Of a stretch of DNA of 64,000 bases, positions 47,920 through 56,594 are shown in pieces; the first letter of the stretch is position 1, and each line of letters starts with the position of its first letter. Below the pieces are notes generated by a model. That model did not search any database, was not told where the DNA came from, and saw nothing but the letters and a program-made list of their open reading frames with translations. The translations under genes and the position numbers were made by a program. This DNA is from Paraburkholderia antibiotica (GTDB lineage: Bacteria > Pseudomonadota > Gammaproteobacteria > Burkholderiales > Burkholderiaceae), in contig NZ_JABBFZ010000021.1 in assembly GCF_012927125.1 (NCBI RefSeq), forward strand, positions 55,799-119,798. The letters are read 5' to 3'.

Positions 47920-50168
47920 CAATAGTGCGCGTTAAGCGTCAGGAAAGCCGAGCGTCCCGGCGCGATCGACGCGTAGTGCGACGCATATGCCTGGTCGTAA
48001 TACGTGCGGTTGAAAATGTTCTGCACGTTCAGCTGGAAATCGAGGTGCTTGTTCACGCGGTACGTCGCCATGCCGTCGAAGCGCCAGTACGAGGGCACCG
48101 CACGCAGATTCGCGGTATCGCCGTAGACCTGCGACATATAGAACGCGCCGCCGCCGATCGTGAACTTCGGCAGCACCTGGTAGTTGGTCCACAGGCTGAT
48201 GCTGTTCTTCGGCGTATTCGGGAACTGGTTGCCGTTATCCGCGGTGGTCTTGCCGTTGTCGCGCAGTTCGCTCTTCAGATACGTGTAGCCGCCGAACACC
48301 TGCCACTTGGGAGTCAGCTGGCCGGCCACGCCGAATTCGAAACCCTGCACGCGCTTGCTGCCGACCATCGCGTAGCTGTTGTCCGGCAGCGTGACGCGCG
48401 CATTGGTGGTGTCGATCTGGAACACGGCGCCAGTCAGCGAGAGCTTGTTGTCGAGCACGTCCCACTTGGTGCCGAGTTCGATGCTGCGGTTCTTTTCCGG
48501 CGACAGGTCGGCGGCGTTCAGACCGACGCCACCACGCCCGGCCGTCAACGACTGCGTTTCGCTGCCCTGACCGAGCAGCGAGCCGGCCGGCGTCGACGAG
48601 GTCGCGATCGACGCATAGACGCTGCCGTTCGAGGCCGGCTTGAACACCAGACCGAACTGGTAGTTGAACAACGTATCGTCGCGCGATACGCGGCCCGCGC
48701 CGTTGGAGACGGTGTTGCGGAAATCGGTCGAGTAGTCGTCGACGCGCAGGCCAACGTTGGCCTGCCAGCGTCTGGTCAGCTCGATCGTATCGAACGCGTA
48801 GATCGACTTGGTGGTGGTGCGCTGCTCGCTCGGGTCGTTGGTCTGGCGGACCGAGCCGGCCCACGGATCGCCCGGATTCGGCGTCCACAGACTCGTGCAG
48901 TTATAGCCCGACGACGCGCCGATGCCGTTGGTCCGGCAGATCGCGCCGGTCGCGGCCGCCACCGTGTACGAATCGTTGACGCTGGTTTCGCGCGACAGTT
49001 CGATGCCGGTCGTGAAGCTGTGCTTCAGGAAGCCGGTCTTGAACTCGCCGAACAGCTCGGTCTGGTTCGCGAGGCTGTAGACGTTGCTCGCACGCGTATT
49101 CGCGCGGCGCCACACCATGCCATTGACGACGTTGCCCTGGCTGTCGTCGGGCTGGGTCCAGATGTAATCCTGGGTCGACTTCGTGTAGCGCGTGGTGTTG
49201 CGGATCGTCAGATCGCTGTTGATGTCGTGCTCGACGCGCACGGTGGCGACGTCCGAGGTGGTCTTGCGGAAATCGCGGTCGATCAGGCCGTAGAAGTTGT
49301 GGCGATCCACCGCCGCCGGATAGATCGTGTCGACGTTCGCCGGCTTGTTGCTCGTCGTGTAGTAGTACGGAATACCGCTATCGGGCAGGTCGTCGGTCTG
49401 CAGGTGGTAGTAGCTGGCGGTGACGCGGGTCGGCGTGCCGAGACCGTACGTGAACGACGGCGCGATGCCCCAGCGTTCGTTGTTGACCGCGTCGCGGCCG
49501 GCCACGTCGTTGTTGTGGCTCATCACGTTCAGGCGGAACGCGGCGTGATCGGCCATCTGCCAGTTGCCGTCTGCGGTAAAGCGGCGGTAGCGGTCGGTAC
49601 CGAAGCCGGCGCTGCCGTCGGCGGAGTTGCCCAGATGCGGGGTTTTCGTAATCAGGTTGATGCTGCCGCCCGCGCCGCCGCGGCCGCCGAACGCGCCGTC
49701 CGAGCCCTTCGTGACTTCGATGTTCTCGATGTTGAACACTTCGCGCGTGGTTGCGCCGACGTCGCGCATGCCGTCGACGAAGGTGCTGCCCTGAGCGTCG
49801 TAGCCGCGAATGAACGGCCGGTCGCCAAGCGGGTTGCCGCCTTCGCCGGCACCGAAAGTGATGCCCGGCACGGTGCGCAGCGCCTCGGTCAGCGTCGACG
49901 CGCCGGTGCTGCGGATCAGTTCCTGCGGGATCACGGTGACCGACTTCGGCGTATCGACGAGCGGTGCGGTGAATTTCATCGAGGCGGAGTGATCGACCTT
50001 GAAGCCGTCGTCCGACTGGCCCTCCACCGTGATCGGCGCGAGCTGACCTTCGCGGTCGGGCGGCGCGGCGGTGTGGGTGCCTTGCGCGAAGGCAGGGCCG
50101 GCAGCCAGTACGCCGCACAGTGTCGTGCTGATTTTGCCGAGCTTCGGATCGTCGGACCGCAACTTCAT
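47919..50168 (-). CDS. TonB-dependent siderophore receptor (Fiu/PiuA-like)
   Basis: 749 residues. The signal peptide ends PAFAQ (about residue 28). The TonB-box region is followed by the plug domain with PKSVTVIPQELIRSTGASTLTEALRTVPGI-type and NIENIEVTKGSDGAFGGRGGAGGSINLITK-type blocks (positions about 65-175). A 22-strand barrel ends LTLNAHY with the terminal aromatic residue. This family takes up ferric catecholate siderophores. The ATG at 50168 follows GGGGAAGA; an extended frame to 50231 has no ribosome site. A Fur-box-like site lies about 115 bp upstream. Confidence 0.93.
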   Translation of the reverse strand: MKLRSDDPKLGKISTTLCGVLAAGPAFAQGTHTAAPPDREGQLAPITVEGQSDDGFKVDHSASMKFTAPLVDTPKSVTVIPQELIRSTGASTLTEALRTVPGITFGAGEGGNPLGDRPFIRGYDAQGSTFVDGMRDVGATTREVFNIENIEVTKGSDGAFGGRGGAGGSINLITKTPHLGNSADGSAGFGTDRYRRFTADGNWQMADHAAFRLNVMSHNNDVAGRDAVNNERWGIAPSFTYGLGTPTRVTASYYHLQTDDLPDSGIPYYYTTSNKPANVDTIYPAAVDRHNFYGLIDRDFRKTTSDVATVRVEHDINSDLTIRNTTRYTKSTQDYIWTQPDDSQGNVVNGMVWRRANTRASNVYSLANQTELFGEFKTGFLKHSFTTGIELSRETSVNDSYTVAAATGAICRTNGIGASSGYNCTSLWTPNPGDPWAGSVRQTNDPSEQRTTTKSIYAFDTIELTRRWQANVGLRVDDYSTDFRNTVSNGAGRVSRDDTLFNYQFGLVFKPASNGSVYASIATSSTPAGSLLGQGSETQSLTAGRGGVGLNAADLSPEKNRSIELGTKWDVLDNKLSLTGAVFQIDTTNARVTLPDNSYAMVGSKRVQGFEFGVAGQLTPKWQVFGGYTYLKSELRDNGKTTADNGNQFPNTPKNSISLWTNYQVLPKFTIGGGAFYMSQVYGDTANLRAVPSYWRFDGMATYRVNKHLDFQLNVQNIFNRTYYDQAYASHYASIAPGRSAFLTLNAHY

Positions 50169-50589
50169 ATTCTTCCCCGTCTGGTTCAGGACGTCAGGTC
50201 GGGTGTCAGTCTCCTTACCCCGACATTCCATGTTTCTTACAAAGTGTTTGCGGGCTGCATTCTATGCAAATACTTAGTAATTGAGAAGCGTTCTCAATCA
50301 ATATTTTGTGGAAAGGTGTCCGGGGCGGTTCGGGGTGTAGAGGATTTATAAGGAGAAAGGCGGGGATGGGGCGATGAATGGCACTACTTGGCAGCAAGTC
50401 GAAGAACTTGGAGAAACGTGGTTTGTGGCCAACACAAGGCAGAAATGGTACTTATCGGCGTATCTGCCGGGCCTCAGAGTCATCTGGGGCGAGGCCAGAA
50501 ATGGGCAATTCGCCCACGCGGTCGCCCCGTCGGACCGAGGTTTTGTTTCTTTTCCGCTTACAGATTGCTGCGGGTGCCGCTCAGACCTC
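50169..50589. other. Promoter region of the iron-uptake operon
   Basis: 421 bp between the receptor start and the ctlX stop. Contains the Fur-like site and AT-rich stretches at 50220-50320 that should hold the promoter. 50370-50589 has open frames on the plus strand, but none shows a ribosome site or recognisable protein; nothing is annotated. Confidence 0.5.
50280..50298 (-). promoter_or_regulatory. Fur-box-like operator
   Basis: ATTGAGAA-gcg-TTCTCAAT: 8-bp perfect arms around 3 bp, close to the Fur pattern of inverted GAGAA/TTCTC hexamers found upstream of betaproteobacterial iron genes. It lies 112 bp before the receptor ATG. Iron-repressed expression of the three-gene operon is expected. 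Confidence 0.75.
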
Positions 50590-51534
50590 TCAAGCCTGTC
50601 TGGGCGACAGATGGATGCCCGCCAGCATGCAGCGCACCGATCCGCCAGCCATTTCGATTGTCGGCACGCGCAACGGCAGCAGTTGCGCGGAGCGTTCGAT
50701 CAAATCTTTCTGGCGCGTGCTCAGACAGGATGCGGCGCGCTCGGAAAGCGCAAGTACGCGGCCATCGCGACCGGAGAGTTCGAGCGCGTTCGCGGCGAAG
50801 TTATCGATCTGTGAGGAATCCAGATCGATCACGGTGCGGCCGCTTTCCAGCAGACGTCCCCGCACTTCCGCACGGCGACGTTCATTGACGATCAGATCGA
50901 GCCCGATCAGCGCGAACTCAGTCGCGACGCTCATCATGACGTTGGTGTGGTACACCGCGCGGCCCGCCGCGTCGGCGGTCTCGAAGCACACGGGCTCGAA
51001 GTTGAAGTGCGTGCAGAACCGTTCGAGCGCCAGCGGATCCGCGCGGTACGAGCGCGCGGTGTAGGCAATGCGCGCGATGTGATCGAGCACCATCGCGCCG
51101 GTACCTTCCAGAAAGACGCCGTCGTACTCGAGTCCCGAATAGTCGATCACGTCCTGCACACGGTACTGCACCTTCAGCATGTCGATCACATCCGCTCTGC
51201 GCTCGCGTCGACGGTTCACGCAGTACATCGGATAGAGCGCGACGTGCCCGCCGGGATGCGTCGAGAACCAGTTGTTCGGGAACACCGAATCGGGCGTGTT
51301 GCGGGTGCCGTCGTCTTCGAACACATGAACGCGCACGCCGGCCGCTTCCAGCGCCGCGGCCGCGGCGGTCACTTCGTCGTGTGCCGCGGCCGCGAGCGAC
51401 TGCGCTTCCCGTTCGTCGCCCGATTCGCCCGTGCGTTGAAACGCGTTGTCGGTCGCCGTCTCCGGGTTGGGGTGAAAACGATGCGGCCGGATCATCACGA
51501 CGGCGGACGGTGCCTGAATCGACAGAAGGCTCAT
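50590..51534 (-). CDS. ctlX: CtlX, citrulline-utilisation hydrolase
   Basis: 314 residues of the amidinotransferase/dimethylargininase-like fold. Blocks are VVMIRPHRFHPNPETATDN, DSVFPNNWFSTHPGG, YDGVFLEGTGAMVLDH, the catalytic His196 in VYHTNVMMSVA and the nucleophile Cys302 in GGSVRCMLAGIHL. CtlX hydrolyses the ureido group of citrulline to give ornithine. It lies 52 bp downstream of ornithine cyclodeaminase on the same strand, which would take the ornithine to proline. Confidence 0.9.
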   Translation of the reverse strand: MSLLSIQAPSAVVMIRPHRFHPNPETATDNAFQRTGESGDEREAQSLAAAAHDEVTAAAAALEAAGVRVHVFEDDGTRNTPDSVFPNNWFSTHPGGHVALYPMYCVNRRRERRADVIDMLKVQYRVQDVIDYSGLEYDGVFLEGTGAMVLDHIARIAYTARSYRADPLALERFCTHFNFEPVCFETADAAGRAVYHTNVMMSVATEFALIGLDLIVNERRRAEVRGRLLESGRTVIDLDSSQIDNFAANALELSGRDGRVLALSERAASCLSTRQKDLIERSAQLLPLRVPTIEMAGGSVRCMLAGIHLSPRQA

Positions 51535-51586
51535 GGATTTCGATGGTGGAAGTGAGGGCGGGTGATGTGTTGGCTCGCGACGGTTC

Positions 51587-52648
51587 TCAGGCCGACGCCA
51601 GTGCGGTGTCGGCCTGCGCGGCGCCGCTCGCGGCTGTCGCGAGTTCGCCGAACAGGTCCTTCGGATCGGAGGTCGCCGGGATCAGCGCGACGTCGATGCC
51701 GACATTGTGCTCCTGCGCAAGCGCATGCAAATAGCGAAGCGCCGAATAGTCTTCGAGCGCGAAGCCGACCGAGTCGAATACGGTGACCTGTTGGGCACTT
51801 TCCCGTCCCGCGATTTCGCCGCTCAACACGCGCCACAGTTCGATCACCGCCGAGTCGGCGGGCAACTGCTGGATCTCGCCTTCGATGCGGGTTTGCGGTT
51901 CGTACTCGACGATCACGCGACTCATGTTCAGCACGTCCGCATGCAGTTCGGTTTTGCCCGGACAGTCGCCGCCCACCGCGTTCAGATGCATGCCGGGTTC
52001 GATCATGTCCGGTGTGATGATCGTCGCGTATGCCTTGTCGGCGGTGACCGTCGTGACGATATCGGCGCCGCGGACCGCCTGTGCGGTCGATGTCGCACGA
52101 ACGATGCGCAATTGCGGCCATGCGGCGAGATTGCGAATGAGTTTGTCGGTGGCGCGGCTGTCGACGTCGAATAAGCGAATCTCGTCGATACCCAGTAGCG
52201 TATGAAAGGCGATCGCCTGGAATTCACTTTGCGCGCCGTTGCCGATCAGCGCCATGCTTCGCGAGTCGGGCCGCGCCAATGCCTTGGCCGCGAGCACGGA
52301 GGTCGCCGCCGTGCGCAACGCGGTGGTCAGCGTGAGTTCGGAAAGAAGCAGCGGATAACCGGTATCCACCGAAGCCAGCGCGCCAAACGCCATCACGGTA
52401 TGCATGCCGCGCCCGGCGTTGATCGGATGTCCATTCACGTATTTGAAAGCAAACAGTTTCGCATCGGCGACCGGCATCAATTCGATCACGCCGAATTGCG
52501 AGTGGCATGCGACGCGCGGCGATTTGTCGAAATCGCTCCAGCGCAGATAGTCGTCGCGAATGGTTTGCGCGAGCTGGTCGAGAAAGCGCGGCACGCCGAT
52601 ATCGGCGACGAGTCGATAGGTGGCGGGCACGTCGAGGAAGCGGGTCAT
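51587..52648 (-). CDS. Ornithine cyclodeaminase
   Basis: 353 residues of the mu-crystallin/OCD family. Substrate and NAD sites are seen in FKYVNGHPINAGRGMHTVMAFG-type sequence, SMALIGNGAQSEFQAIAFHTL (Rossmann GxGxxS/A), and AVGGDCPGKTELHADVL with the catalytic Asp. It converts L-ornithine to L-proline and ammonia using NAD+. A GGAGACATCATC ribosome site precedes the ATG. It is divergent from an Lrp/AsnC regulator gene with a 216-bp shared promoter region. Confidence 0.93.
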   Translation of the reverse strand: MTRFLDVPATYRLVADIGVPRFLDQLAQTIRDDYLRWSDFDKSPRVACHSQFGVIELMPVADAKLFAFKYVNGHPINAGRGMHTVMAFGALASVDTGYPLLLSELTLTTALRTAATSVLAAKALARPDSRSMALIGNGAQSEFQAIAFHTLLGIDEIRLFDVDSRATDKLIRNLAAWPQLRIVRATSTAQAVRGADIVTTVTADKAYATIITPDMIEPGMHLNAVGGDCPGKTELHADVLNMSRVIVEYEPQTRIEGEIQQLPADSAVIELWRVLSGEIAGRESAQQVTVFDSVGFALEDYSALRYLHALAQEHNVGIDVALIPATSDPKDLFGELATAASGAAQADTALASA

Positions 52649-52864
52649 GATGATGTCTCCGTTATTGATGCGGGCTCCTGCTGCGGAGCGATAGCGAGAT
52701 TATTCCTTGCACACGTGCCAAAAAAAAGACGACAAACGTTGCAGTTTTTCGATTGGCGATGTCAAGATGAGCGCACCCGATAAGCATTTTGTACAGTAGC
52801 GCGCTTCTGTGTGAACCATGCGTTCTCGCAGTGGCCGGAACTGGCATCGACCAGGCACACAATA

Positions 52865-53296
52865 ATGATCGATCTCGACGATATCGACAGGCAACTGATC
52901 GCTTTACTGCGCGACGACGCGCGAATGTCCGTCGTGACGCTCGCGAAGCATCTGCGGGTCGCGCGCGCGACGGTGCAGAACCGGCTCACGCGTCTCGAGC
53001 AGGGCGGCGTGATCATGGGCTATACGGTGAGGCTAAAGCCGGTGGCGGAAGCGCATCGGATTCGCGCGCTGATGTCGATAGCGGTCGAGGGAAACCGCGC
53101 GGCCGACGTGCTCAGGATACTCAGAGGACACCCCAGCGTTGCGACGATCCACAGCACGAATGGACGCTGGGACCTGATCGCGGAGTTGCGGGCGGACTCG
53201 CTGGAGAACTTCGATCGGGTGCTGGGTGCGATTCGTCTGATCGATGGAATCGCGAGTACGGAAACCAGCATTCTGCTGTCGACGCACAAGATCTAG
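52865..53296 (+). CDS. Lrp/AsnC-family regulator next to ornithine cyclodeaminase
   Basis: 143 residues. The N-terminal HTH has LDDIDRQLIALLRDDARMSV, LAKHLRVARATVQNRLTRLEQGG and VIMGYTV. The C-terminal RAM/AsnC ligand domain has ALMSIAVEG and VATIHSTNGRWDLIAEL. Adjacent, divergent position suggests that it senses an amino acid such as ornithine or arginine and controls the OCD-ctlX and perhaps ddaH genes. The frame is open to 52811, but 52865 gives the normal start. Confidence 0.92.
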   Translation: MIDLDDIDRQLIALLRDDARMSVVTLAKHLRVARATVQNRLTRLEQGGVIMGYTVRLKPVAEAHRIRALMSIAVEGNRAADVLRILRGHPSVATIHSTNGRWDLIAELRADSLENFDRVLGAIRLIDGIASTETSILLSTHKI

Positions 53297-53616
53297 ACCA
53301 CGCAGACCCGGCGGATTCCGCTGCCGTGCGCATGCCGCATGGTTCTTCCGCATTGATCGAATGACCGGCGCAACCAGAGACTCGCGTGAGTCGCGCCGCG
53401 TATCACGCCCCCTCGACCTGACCCAGTCTCCTCGATACCACCCGACGTTCAGCGGAATGCGCTGCATGCTCCCTCGCATTCAACGCATTCCGCTGCGTCC
53501 GATGCGAAGTTCGACGCAATTGATCAAATTTGATGCTCAATAATTTATCGACCCCCCGGGCTGTTCGACATCCGGGCTATCGAAACCGGGACCTGGTCCC
53601 TCACTGAGATACCTTC
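53297..53616. other. Intergenic region before the dimethylargininase gene
   Basis: 320 bp. Holds a perfect long inverted repeat (53451-53494, listed separately) and an AT-rich stretch at 53520-53550 (TTGATCAAATTTGATG and AATAATTTATCG) that could be the promoter and an Lrp-type site. Confidence 0.55.
53451..53494. repeat. Perfect 11-bp inverted repeat
   Basis: AGCGGAATGCG (53451-53461) and CGCATTCCGCT (53484-53494) with a 22-bp spacer and no T-run. It is about 125 bp before the ddaH start and 155 bp after the regulator stop. It could be a regulator site or an RNA hairpin. Confidence 0.6.
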
Positions 53617-54375
53617 ATGCACTTCAGTCAAGCGATTGTCCGGCGTCCCGCCGCTTCGTGTGCGAGCGGCCTCACGACTGCGCAGCTCGGCGCGCCCGAT
53701 TACGAAAAGACCTTGAGCCAATTCGATGCGTATTGCGCGGCGTTGCGTGATCTGGGTCTGAAGCTCGCCGAGTTGCCGGCACAGAGCGAATTTCCCGATT
53801 CGCACTTCGTCGAAGACACCGCGGTCGTGATGCCCGAACTGGCGGTCATCACGCGTCCGGGCGCACCGGCACGACGCGGAGAAACGGACACGATCGCGCC
53901 AGCGCTGGCAGCGTTCCGGGAACTCCGTCCGCTGGCGGCCGGCAACATGGACGGTGGCGATGTGCTGATGGTCGACAAGCGCTTTTTCATCGGTGTGTCG
54001 GGACGCACCGACGCCGCCGGCATTCGCGCCTTTACGGATATCGTCGCACCGCACGGCTATACGGTCGATGCGATCGAAGTCGCCGGCGGTCTTCATCTGA
54101 AGTCTGTCGTCAACTATATCGGCAATAACGTGCTGCTGCTCAACGAAGCGCTCGCGGACCACGAAGCGTTTCGCGATTTCGAGCGCATCGTGGTCGACGC
54201 CGAAGAAGAGTACGCAGGCAACACGCTGTGGATCAACGACACGCTGATCACGCCGCAAGGCTATCCGCTCACGTTGAAGCGACTCGAATCGCTCGGCCTG
54301 CCGCTCATCCAGCTTGACACGAGCGAGTTCCGCAAGATGGACGGCGGGCTGACCTGCCTGTCGCTGCGCTTCTAA
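53617..54375 (+). CDS. Dimethylargininase (DDAH)
   Basis: 252 residues. Active-site landmarks match bacterial DDAH: FPDSHFVEDTAVVMPE (substrate Glu/Asp), NMDGGDVLMVD, catalytic His160 in VAGGLHLKSVVNYIG and Cys247 in MDGGLTCLSLRF at the very end. It splits N-omega-methylated arginine into citrulline and a methylamine. Its product is the substrate of the ctlX enzyme nearby. It is first in a run of five genes in the same direction with the ABC transporter. Confidence 0.92.
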   Translation: MHFSQAIVRRPAASCASGLTTAQLGAPDYEKTLSQFDAYCAALRDLGLKLAELPAQSEFPDSHFVEDTAVVMPELAVITRPGAPARRGETDTIAPALAAFRELRPLAAGNMDGGDVLMVDKRFFIGVSGRTDAAGIRAFTDIVAPHGYTVDAIEVAGGLHLKSVVNYIGNNVLLLNEALADHEAFRDFERIVVDAEEEYAGNTLWINDTLITPQGYPLTLKRLESLGLPLIQLDTSEFRKMDGGLTCLSLRF

Positions 54376-54450
54376 TGCCGCGTTTCTAATGCTGCGCTTC
54401 TAATACGGCGCGTTTAATCGCACCTCTCCAGTCAAACCGAAGGATCCGAC

Positions 54451-55053
54451 ATGAAAGCGGTCATGGCAGCCACGCTGCTCGCGGCGGTGGCGTCGCTGGG
54501 CGTCACGAATGTTGTGCATGCGGCGGATAGCGCCGCGATCAAGGAGCTGCGCTGGGGCGTCGACGGCGGCTACCCGCCGTTCGACGAACTGTCGCCGGCC
54601 GGCACGATTGTCGGATTCGATCCGGATATCGCGACTGCGATCTGCGAAGGCATGAAGGTGAAATGCGTGTTCGTGGTGCAGCCGTTCGAAAGTGCGATCG
54701 CCGCATTGAATCAGAACAAATTCGACGCACTGATCGCGTCGCACGGCGTGAGGATTCTCTCCTACGCGAACCAGGAGAGCGTGTATCTGGATCTGCTGTC
54801 GGGACGGATGGATGCCGCGCTGCAGGACGATATCCAGGCGCAGGCGAGTGTTCTGCACACGCCGCGCGGCAAGAATTTCCAGTTCGTCGGACCGGCGGTG
54901 GAAAACGCGGATTCGCGCGTGGCGATTGCCGTGCAGAAGGGCAACCTGAAATTGCGCGACGCCATCAACAAATCGATTGCGAACATCCGCGCGAACGGTA
55001 AGTACGACGCCGTGCGCAAGAAGTACTTCGCGTTCGATATCTACGGGTCGTGA
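54451..55053 (+). CDS. Polar amino-acid binding protein with an internal deletion
   Basis: 200 residues; family members have about 255-260. The signal peptide ends VVHAAD, the first lobe begins LRWGVDGGYPPFDELSPAG and IVGFDPDIATAICEGM, and the end ANGKYDAVRKKYFAFDIYGS is complete. After NKFDALIAS the sequence jumps to HGVRILSYANQESVYLDLLSGRMDAAL. About 60 residues are missing, in frame, including the usual MSITPER-x-K stretch and the hinge with substrate contacts. The open frame is kept, but ligand binding is doubtful. It lies directly upstream of the permease genes. Confidence 0.85.
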   Translation: MKAVMAATLLAAVASLGVTNVVHAADSAAIKELRWGVDGGYPPFDELSPAGTIVGFDPDIATAICEGMKVKCVFVVQPFESAIAALNQNKFDALIASHGVRILSYANQESVYLDLLSGRMDAALQDDIQAQASVLHTPRGKNFQFVGPAVENADSRVAIAVQKGNLKLRDAINKSIANIRANGKYDAVRKKYFAFDIYGS

Positions 55054-55159
55054 TCGGCGTGTGCCTGCGCATCGATTGAGATACTCGCGACACTTGCGAT
55101 ACCAGCGTCGATTGCCGCGCCGATTGCCGTGCCCCGCCACTGAACCGGGAACCTGACTC

Positions 55160-55840
55160 ATGGTGCAAGACTATCTTCCGACGCTGTTGCACGGCGCGTG
55201 GCTGTCCCTCGAAGTCGCGCTGGCTTCGCTGCTGCTAGCGGTTGTATTCGGGCTGGCCAATGCGCTCGTCAAGCTGTTCGGCAGCGGCTGGCTGCGTGCG
55301 TTGTCCGTTGCCTATACGACGGCGATCCGCGGCGTGCCCGAACTGGTGATGATGCTGTTCCTGTTTTACGGCGGCGAGCGCATCACCAATATCGTGGTGG
55401 GCGCATTGGGCGGCCCACAGATCGATTTCAACAAGTTTGCGGCCGGTGTAGTGACGATCGGCTTCGTTTATGGCGCGTACTTCACGGAGACGTTTCGCGG
55501 CGCATTTCTCGCCGTGCCGCGCGGCGAACTGGAAGCGGGGATGGCGTACGGAATGTCCGGATGGCAAACCTTCCGCTTCATTCTATTGCCGCGAATGATT
55601 CCGTTCGCGCTGCCGAGCGCGAACAACAACTGGCTCGGGCTGATGAAAGCCTCGGCGCTGGTGTCGATTCTCGGCCTGCAGGACATGGCATGGGTCGCGG
55701 AGCAGGCGGGCCGCGCGACGCAAAAGCCTTTTCTGTTTTATCTGCTCGTCTGCCTCGCCTATCTGGCCATCACCACATTGTCGGGCGGCTGTGTGCGCAG
55801 CCTGCAAAAGCGCTACGAACTCGAAGGACGGCGGATCTGA
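55160..55840 (+). CDS. ABC transporter permease, HisQ type
   Basis: 226 residues with five membrane helices. The ABC-contact EAA loop is AVPRGELEAGMAYGMSGWQTFRFILLP. AIRGVPELVMMLFLFYG is a family block of polar amino-acid permeases. It pairs with the next permease and the ATPase to import a basic amino acid such as arginine, ornithine or a methylarginine. It starts 107 bp after the binding protein. Confidence 0.92.
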   Translation: MVQDYLPTLLHGAWLSLEVALASLLLAVVFGLANALVKLFGSGWLRALSVAYTTAIRGVPELVMMLFLFYGGERITNIVVGALGGPQIDFNKFAAGVVTIGFVYGAYFTETFRGAFLAVPRGELEAGMAYGMSGWQTFRFILLPRMIPFALPSANNNWLGLMKASALVSILGLQDMAWVAEQAGRATQKPFLFYLLVCLAYLAITTLSGGCVRSLQKRYELEGRRI

Positions 55841-55841
55841 T

Positions 55842-56594
55842 ATGAACGCGAGCGACTTTCTTCAGGACCTCGGCACTTTTCTCTGGTCGAACGGTTTCGA
55901 TCAGACCGGACTCGTCGTGACGGCACGGCTGTTTCTGCTGGCTGCCATTCCGGGGCTTGTACTCGCGTCGGCTTGCGCGCTGTTGCAGGTCTATGGCCTG
56001 CGATACGTCGCGCAACCCATTGCGCTCTTCGGGTACTTCTTTCGCGGCACGCCGCTCTACCTGCAATTGATGCTGATCTACTACGGTCTGTCGCAATTCG
56101 AGGTCGTGCAGAACGGCTGGGCCGACGGCAATCCGTTCTGGCTGATGTTCCGCAATGCGCTTTTCTGCGCGGTGATCGGCTTCGCGCTCAATACGGCGGC
56201 CTACTCGATGCAGGTTCTGAAAGGCGCGCTGCTGAGCTATCCGCGCGGCGAGATCGTCGCGGCCGAAGCGCGCGGCATGTCGTTCGCAAAGATCGTCTTC
56301 AGGATCGTGCTACCCGGCGCGCTGCGCAGAACGGTTCCCGCATATAGCAACGAAATGGTGTTTCTCTTGCACGCGACCTCGCTGGCCAGCACGATCACCT
56401 TGCTCGATATCACCGGCGTCGCGCGGGCTATCTACGCGAGTACCTATTCGCTGTTCTATCCGTTCTTCGTGGCCGCGCTGTTCTACATGACGTGCACGTT
56501 TCTTCTGCTGTATGCGTTCCGGCAGGCGGAAAGAAAATGGCTCGCGTTTCTCAGGCCCGCCGCGCCTTCGATGGTGGCCAAACCCTCACTATGA
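55842..56594 (+). CDS. ABC transporter permease, HisM type
   Basis: 250 residues, five membrane helices, with GYFFRGTPLYLQLMLIYYG and the EAA loop LSYPRGEIVAAEARGMSFAKIVFRIVLP. The ATG follows the HisQ-like stop by one base (TGATATG), and its own stop overlaps the ATPase start (ATGA), so the three are made together. Confidence 0.92.
   Translation: MNASDFLQDLGTFLWSNGFDQTGLVVTARLFLLAAIPGLVLASACALLQVYGLRYVAQPIALFGYFFRGTPLYLQLMLIYYGLSQFEVVQNGWADGNPFWLMFRNALFCAVIGFALNTAAYSMQVLKGALLSYPRGEIVAAEARGMSFAKIVFRIVLPGALRRTVPAYSNEMVFLLHATSLASTITLLDITGVARAIYASTYSLFYPFFVAALFYMTCTFLLLYAFRQAERKWLAFLRPAAPSMVAKPSL

Noticed and set aside
47616..50351. A 911-codon open frame opposite the TonB receptor gene
   Set aside because: It is a shadow of the receptor gene: Arg/Val-rich, no domains, while the minus-strand frame gives a complete receptor.
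50374..51064. Plus-strand open frames across the promoter region of the iron operon and the end of ctlX
   Set aside because: They run antisense into ctlX, have no recognisable motif, and several frames are open at once, as is normal at this GC content.
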